Below are positions 59,845 to 64,000 of a DNA stretch of 64,000 bases, piece after piece. This stretch comes from Hassallia sp050875635. GTDB taxonomy: Bacteria > Cyanobacteriota > Cyanobacteriia > Cyanobacteriales > Nostocaceae. The stretch spans positions 1 to 64,000 of the forward strand of contig NZ_JBPAOH010000005.1 of NCBI RefSeq assembly GCF_050875635.1, read 5' to 3'. The notes under the pieces are model-generated. The model did no database searches and was not told the origin of the DNA. It saw nothing but the letters and a program-made list of their open reading frames with translations. Each line of letters opens with the position of its first letter. The stretch's first letter is position 1. The translations under genes and the position numbers were made by a program.

Positions 59845-62800
59845 ATGCTCAGGCGGCTTTGGCGGTGGCTAAAAAGGTCTTTAGTACGTTTATTTAATAG
59901 CAAGTCTCCACCGTTGGGGAAATACACACCCGTAGAACCACGGAAACTGCCGACAGATGCAGAGTATGAATCGTTGTTTCTCGAACTGTTGGCTGGGGTG
60001 AATGACGGCTGGAGTCGGGGACGGGTAAGAGGCTTTTTGGATGGAAACAAAATCGCTCAGGCTGGTTTGGTGGAGTGGTTGCGGGGTTTTGGTGAAAGAT
60101 TGTTAGTGTCAAATGCACTGAATGCGGAGTTAGCACAGCGGATGGTGCAGTTGGGTGAGTTGGATGTTGGGGATGTGGGAGAGGTGGCGCGTGATATTGG
60201 GATGCGGTTGTTGAGGGGGGGAGAAACGAACCGCGAAGGCGCGAAGGACGCGAAGGGAGGAGAGGAGGGAGAGGCAGAAGCGTGGTTTGAGCGAGGGGAA
60301 GAGCAATACTATGGTGGGGATTTTCTAGGTGCGATCGCCTCATTCGACAAAGCCATAGAAATCAAACCTGACTACCACGAAGCTTGGAACAACCGGGGCG
60401 GGGCGCTGGTTAACTTAGGGCGATATAGTGATGCGATCGCGTCATTCGACAAAGCCATAGAAATCAAACCTGACTACCATGAAGCTTGGTATAACCGGGG
60501 TGTTGCGCTGGGTAAATTAGGGCAATTTGAAGAAGCGATCGCCTCTTTCGACAAAGCCATAGAAATCAAACCTGACGACGACTCAGCTTGGATCAACCGG
60601 GGTTTGGTGCTGCATATCTTAGGAGAATTTGAAGAAGCGATCGCCTCTTTCGACAAAGCCATAGAAATTAAACCTGACGACGACTCAGCTTGGTATTTCC
60701 GGGGCGTAACGCTGGTTAACTTAGGACGCTATAGTGATGCGATCGCATCTTACAACAAAGCTATAGAAATCAAACCTGACTACCATGAAGCTTGGTATAA
60801 CCGAGGCATGGCGCTGGATAACTTAGGGCAATTTGAAGAAGCGATCGCATCCTACGACAAAGCGATAGAAATTAAACCTGATTTATACGAAGCTTGGTAC
60901 AACCGGGGCGGGGCGCTGTTTGATTTGGGACGACATAGTGATGCGATCACATCCTACAACAAAACTATAGAAATAAAACCTGACTACCATGAAGCTTGGA
61001 GGAACCGGGGCAGGGCGTTGTTTTATTTAGGGCAATTTGAAGAAGCGATCGCATCCTACGACAAAGCTATAGAAATCAAACCAGACTTCTACGAAGCTTG
61101 GGAGAATCGGGGCGGGGCGCTGTATGACTTAGGGCGATATGAAGAAGCGATCGCATCCTACGACAAAGCCATAAAAATCAAACCTGATTTATACGAAGCT
61201 TGGTTAAACCGGGGCATTGCGGCAGAAAAATCAGTTAGTTATAATCAGCTACCGAGTTTGTTAATTGGCATAGTACAGAGAAATCCAATCCTCAATCAGC
61301 GTGGCTATGAGGGACAATTGGCAAGCTATGAGGAAGGTTTGAAGTATTGCCAGCAAGACACGCACCCAGAAGGCTGGGGAGAATTGCATCAAGCGATAGG
61401 TAATGCTCACTACTTCCGAGGGCGAGGAGATTTCTACCCCCGCACCTATTGGGACAAGGCTGTTAGAAGTTACAATCAGGCGCTGAAAACTCTCACACAA
61501 GCAGATTTTCCTGAGTTGCATCTAGAGGTTTTGCGAGACTTGATTCGCGTGCAGTTGGATTTGCGGGAAACTGCCAAAGCGGAAGAACTCCAGCGACGCG
61601 GTACAGATTTTTTACGTCGCTTGCTGAGTGAAGCAAATCGTTCTGATGAAAGTAAAAAACAACTAGCTTTGAAGTTTGCAGGTTTTCAGCAATTGACTGT
61701 TGATTTAGCGGTGCAGTCTGGGAATCTGGTGCAAGCAGTTGAATTAGCCGAACAAGGTAAAAATGCCTGTTTAAGTTGGCTTTTGTCTGCGTGGAGTGAT
61801 GATATTTCCTCACCCAACTACTTAGAAATGCAACAGTTGCTTAATCCTACAACTGCTGTTGTTTACTGGCATATTAGCCCTTACGCCCTACACACTTTCA
61901 TCCTGAAACACAACGCACCATCACCCATCGTCTTGGGAGAAACCGGGTTTCTCAGCCAAACGCAACGCTTGCGCGACTTTGAAGACTGGGTGAAAAAGTG
62001 GAATGAACAATACGCCGATTATCGCAAAGGTAAAGATAAGCAAGGCGAAAAAGAAAGTACATGGCGCGACAACTTGCCCGAAATGCTTCGCCAACTGGAT
62101 AATATTCTTGATATCTCCGCTATAGTTAGCGCCATAAACCCTGACAATGCAACCTCATCAATCCAAAATCCAAAATTCAAAATCCAAAATTTAATTTTGG
62201 TTCCTCACCGCGACTTACACCGCTTTCCTCTCCATGCGCTGTTTGGCGATCGCTTCACCATCACCTATCTACCCAGCGCTCAAATTGGCATAAACTTACA
62301 GCAGACGCACAAAGATGATACGGGGATACAGAGACAAGGAGACAAGAAGAATTTCCCCACTTTTGTAGAGACGCGAAATTTCGCGTCTCTACAACTCCTT
62401 AGCATCGAACATCCCAACAGCAAAGGTTATCCCTCGTTGCAATTTGCCCAAATTGAATCGGAAGCGATAAACCGAATGTTCTTCAAACCTACTCGGCTTT
62501 CCTCTGAACAAGCCACAAAAGAAGCACTAATAACTGCTTTGCCGGAAAAACACAGTATTTTCCACTTTACTGGACATGGGGAATACAATTTTCACAATCC
62601 TGCTTTATCGCACTTGGCGTTAGCGGGTGAAGACAAACTGACTCTTACCGATATCCGCAACTTTGATTTGAAAAGTTACAAACTCGTTAGTCTTGCAGCT
62701 TGCGAAAGCGCGATCGCAGGTAATCATACCATCACCACCGAATATGTGGGGCTTGTCAGTGGCTTTATGAGTTGCGGTGTGGCGCATGTCGTCAGTACAC

Positions 62801-63117
62801 TGTGGATTGTAGAATCAGCCGCTAGCGCTTTGGTGATGATTCAATTTTACCACCTGCTGCAACAAGAAAAATCAGAGATTGTAGCTTTGGCTAAAGCTAC
62901 CCAATGGTTGCGAAATGTCACCAACGCCAAACTTGCAGAATGGTATGCGGCTCAAATCGCCCAACTTCCAGAACATGAAGGCATAGTTTACCGTTTTTTG
63001 TCACGCCATTTAAACAATATTAACAATACAACCGAACCAAATAATAAACCTTATAATCATCCTTATTTCTGGGCAGCTTTTACAATTACTGGGAATTTTG
63101 AATCATGCAACCTTTAG
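59845..63117 (+). CDS. TPR-CHAT protease-like protein
   Basis: 1090 aa from ATG 59845; an in-frame TTG at 59836 would add three residues. N-terminus basic and Trp-rich (LRRLWRWLKRSLVRLF). Residues about 30-130 hold an effector-associated-like domain (YESLFLELLAGVNDGWSRGR). Nine 34-residue TPRs follow (60280-61197), then a helical linker and a C-terminal CHAT domain with IFHFTGHGEYNFHN (His911) and LVSLAACESAIAG (Cys953), the probable catalytic dyad. CHAT proteins of this kind act as proteases in bacterial conflict and signalling. Repeat-derived inserts lie at about 60222-60270, 62159-62192 and 62318-62393. Overlaps the next gene by 13 bases. Confidence 0.9.
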   Translation: MLRRLWRWLKRSLVRLFNSKSPPLGKYTPVEPRKLPTDAEYESLFLELLAGVNDGWSRGRVRGFLDGNKIAQAGLVEWLRGFGERLLVSNALNAELAQRMVQLGELDVGDVGEVARDIGMRLLRGGETNREGAKDAKGGEEGEAEAWFERGEEQYYGGDFLGAIASFDKAIEIKPDYHEAWNNRGGALVNLGRYSDAIASFDKAIEIKPDYHEAWYNRGVALGKLGQFEEAIASFDKAIEIKPDDDSAWINRGLVLHILGEFEEAIASFDKAIEIKPDDDSAWYFRGVTLVNLGRYSDAIASYNKAIEIKPDYHEAWYNRGMALDNLGQFEEAIASYDKAIEIKPDLYEAWYNRGGALFDLGRHSDAITSYNKTIEIKPDYHEAWRNRGRALFYLGQFEEAIASYDKAIEIKPDFYEAWENRGGALYDLGRYEEAIASYDKAIKIKPDLYEAWLNRGIAAEKSVSYNQLPSLLIGIVQRNPILNQRGYEGQLASYEEGLKYCQQDTHPEGWGELHQAIGNAHYFRGRGDFYPRTYWDKAVRSYNQALKTLTQADFPELHLEVLRDLIRVQLDLRETAKAEELQRRGTDFLRRLLSEANRSDESKKQLALKFAGFQQLTVDLAVQSGNLVQAVELAEQGKNACLSWLLSAWSDDISSPNYLEMQQLLNPTTAVVYWHISPYALHTFILKHNAPSPIVLGETGFLSQTQRLRDFEDWVKKWNEQYADYRKGKDKQGEKESTWRDNLPEMLRQLDNILDISAIVSAINPDNATSSIQNPKFKIQNLILVPHRDLHRFPLHALFGDRFTITYLPSAQIGINLQQTHKDDTGIQRQGDKKNFPTFVETRNFASLQLLSIEHPNSKGYPSLQFAQIESEAINRMFFKPTRLSSEQATKEALITALPEKHSIFHFTGHGEYNFHNPALSHLALAGEDKLTLTDIRNFDLKSYKLVSLAACESAIAGNHTITTEYVGLVSGFMSCGVAHVVSTLWIVESAASALVMIQFYHLLQQEKSEIVALAKATQWLRNVTNAKLAEWYAAQIAQLPEHEGIVYRFLSRHLNNINNTTEPNNKPYNHPYFWAAFTITGNFESCNL
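60222..60260 (+). repeat. CGCGAAGG micro-repeat, in-frame coding copy
   Basis: GAAACGAACCGCGAAGGCGC followed by GAAGGACGCGAAGG encodes ETNREGAKDAKGG. Matches the intergenic copy at 30169-30203 almost base for base. It lies between the N-terminal domain and the first TPR of the CHAT protein. Confidence 0.75.
60280..61197 (+). repeat. nine 102-bp TPR-coding repeats
   Basis: Exactly nine in-phase 102-base units (918 bases) encoding 34-residue TPRs of the type AWYNRGVALGKLGQFEEAIA + SFDKAIEIKPDYHE. Most units contain GCGATCGC at the GluAlaIleAla position. Units differ mainly at a few positions, which implies recent duplication or gene conversion. Confidence 0.9.
62159..62192 (+). repeat. AATCCAAA-type repeat inside the CHAT gene
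   Basis: ATCCAAAATCCAAAATTCAA and AATCCAAAATTT in frame, encoding SIQNPKFKIQNL just before VPHRDLHRFPLHALF. This is a typical intergenic repeat type; here it is tolerated within the protein. Confidence 0.7.
62364..62393. repeat. 30-bp perfect palindrome inside the CHAT gene
   Basis: TGTAGAGACGCGAAA directly followed by TTTCGCGTCTCTACA, no loop. It reads FVETRNFASLQ in frame and lies between two CHAT segments, right after a GGAGACAAG-type repeat (62318-62350). Same outer sequence (GTAGAGACG) as the palindromes at 23683 and 42355. Confidence 0.85.
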
Positions 63118-63527
63118 AAGCCTCGGAACTCAAAGCTTTTCTTTTTGCACTTTACCAGCTTGACGCACCTTTGCCAGATGATGTGCAAGCGCAGATAAAT
63201 AATATCAACATTCCGGCGGATATTGACAAACTGTATGACATTGTCATGAATTATCCGCCGCTTGCAACTTACTACGAACAAATTCACGAATCTTTAAACG
63301 CAAATAGTAAAATCCGGAGTAGAGGACCTTTACCAGCTAAAATTAATCATGCTGCGGAACAGCAAAGCACAGAAATCAACAATATTCTTGTTGCCATTGA
63401 CGAACAACTCGAAGATGAAAACTTAACTGAAATCTCTCAACCCATTTTCAATGCTGCTGACTCTGTAAGTAAAGCTAAAGATGTTTGGGCAATAATTATT
63501 CGTTCTTTACAAATGCCTATGCCATGA
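63105..63527 (+). CDS. hypothetical protein of the CHAT operon
   Basis: 140 aa. The ATG at 63105 overlaps the CHAT gene by 13 bases. Helical, acidic, no membrane segment: LEASELKAFLFALYQLDAPL at the N-terminus, TEINNILVAIDEQLEDENLT later, and a helical end KAKDVWAIIIRSLQ. The first 70 residues might be a death-like or effector-associated adaptor domain, a guess from context only. Its stop overlaps the next ATG (ATGA), so three genes are coupled. Confidence 0.72.
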   Translation: MQPLEASELKAFLFALYQLDAPLPDDVQAQINNINIPADIDKLYDIVMNYPPLATYYEQIHESLNANSKIRSRGPLPAKINHAAEQQSTEINNILVAIDEQLEDENLTEISQPIFNAADSVSKAKDVWAIIIRSLQMPMP

Positions 63528-64000
63528 ATCAACAGTATAATCTCATTTATCCAACTGTTGATTTATTCGTCTACGATTTGCAACAAGGCTTAGGACAAAC
63601 AGACGAGCAAATTAACCAAAATCGTCATCACTTTTGGCGGAAAATCAAACCCGAATTAAATAAAGATTACCAAAAGCTTAATTCTCAAGAACAGGATTTA
63701 CTCAAAAAACTCGCTTTCCTGGAAAAAACGGAAGCCGATTACGTCGAGTTACACGAACCAGAAAAACTTGAAAAATTTGACCCAGACTTAGAAGGCTACT
63801 ACCGCGCACTGCAACTGAGTGATACCTATGCCTTACAGGTCGATTGCTCTGTTATCAATGATAATAAGAGCAAACCTATCAGCCGTTTGCAAGATATTAA
63901 AAAAAATATAGAATCCCGGATACATCAGCAAGGAAAAGTCGGTAAAACTTGGTTTATTTGGGGACAGTTGTCACAAGTTTATAACGATAAAGAAATTAAA
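63524..64000 (+). CDS. hypothetical protein of the CHAT operon, 3' end outside the window
   Basis: ATG at 63524 within ATGA of the preceding stop; 159 codons visible and open to the edge. Soluble-looking: LIYPTVDLFVYDLQQGLGQT, NQNRHHFWRKIKPELNKDYQ, YYRALQLSDTYALQVDCSVI, KTWFIWGQLS. No recognised domain in this part. Its position makes it a candidate partner or substrate of the CHAT protein. Length and C-terminal domains cannot be judged. Confidence 0.75.
   Translation, partial: MNQQYNLIYPTVDLFVYDLQQGLGQTDEQINQNRHHFWRKIKPELNKDYQKLNSQEQDLLKKLAFLEKTEADYVELHEPEKLEKFDPDLEGYYRALQLSDTYALQVDCSVINDNKSKPISRLQDIKKNIESRIHQQGKVGKTWFIWGQLSQVYNDKEIK

Overview
The window reads as chromosomal DNA of a filamentous, probably Nostocales-type cyanobacterium. 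The octamer GCGATCGC (HIP1) recurs throughout, including inside genes. Heptamer-based tandem repeats occur between many genes. The gene set includes large PAS/GAF hybrid kinases, a kinase-FGE fusion, CHAT-TPR and CHAT-NB-ARC proteins, a DUF1517 protein and cyanobacterial-type ThiE. I do not assign a genus.

Layout. 1-7.6 kb: a 5'-cut pgmB-like gene, a KGG stress peptide, a SnoaL-like protein, and a leftward block tmk-pepE-holB in which a peptidase E gene separates tmk from holB, followed by a PAS hybrid kinase with a repeat-derived insert in its ATPase domain. 7.8-13 kb: a mobile-element graveyard. An IS607-type tnpA/tnpB pair sits on a CHAT domain fragment that runs, across a one-base frameshift in an A9 tract, into an NB-ARC/WD40 protein cut off by IS5-type, MITE-like and ISAzo13-like remnants. 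13-25.5 kb: a double-core hybrid kinase, stress and membrane proteins, an S30AE-cold-shock fusion, a phosphoribosyltransferase, a glycosyltransferase, an orphan PotC-type permease, a frameshifted exported truncated haemoglobin and purU. 25.6-30 kb: a Gld-like ABC exporter operon. 30.6-36.5 kb: two DUF1565 beta-helix proteins, one with SLH repeats and one with a SPOR-like end, and small unknowns. 36.8-47.5 kb: thiE-thiS, a glycosyltransferase, a DUF1517 protein, a kinase-FGE fusion, an AAA-less M41-like protease, a diguanylate cyclase and a metal-binding HMA protein. 47.8-52.4 kb: alaS followed by a toxin-antitoxin island (hicBA, a broken CopG-like gene, an orphan Phd antitoxin, and higA with a frameshifted higB). 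52.5-59.7 kb: small unknown genes, a decapitated methyltransferase, a SyrD-like peptide exporter, DinB, a doubly broken GNAT gene, a cupin, a phosphatase-like protein and a DUF433/DUF5615 pair. 59.8-64 kb: a TPR-CHAT protease-like gene overlapping two unknown genes, the last of which runs off the window.

Two themes stand out. First, small dispersed repeats (heptamer arrays, 28-30 bp perfect palindromes, 21-bp tandem units, GTAGTAAG double hairpins) lie not only between genes but also in frame inside real genes, notably the hybrid kinase and the TPR-CHAT protein. Second, conflict-type genes are concentrated here: CHAT/STAND proteins, several toxin-antitoxin modules and a TnpB nuclease. Many are broken by single-base lesions. 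The most plausible little-described system is the overlapping TPR-CHAT operon at the right edge. All calls come from reading the sequence; no database search was run.
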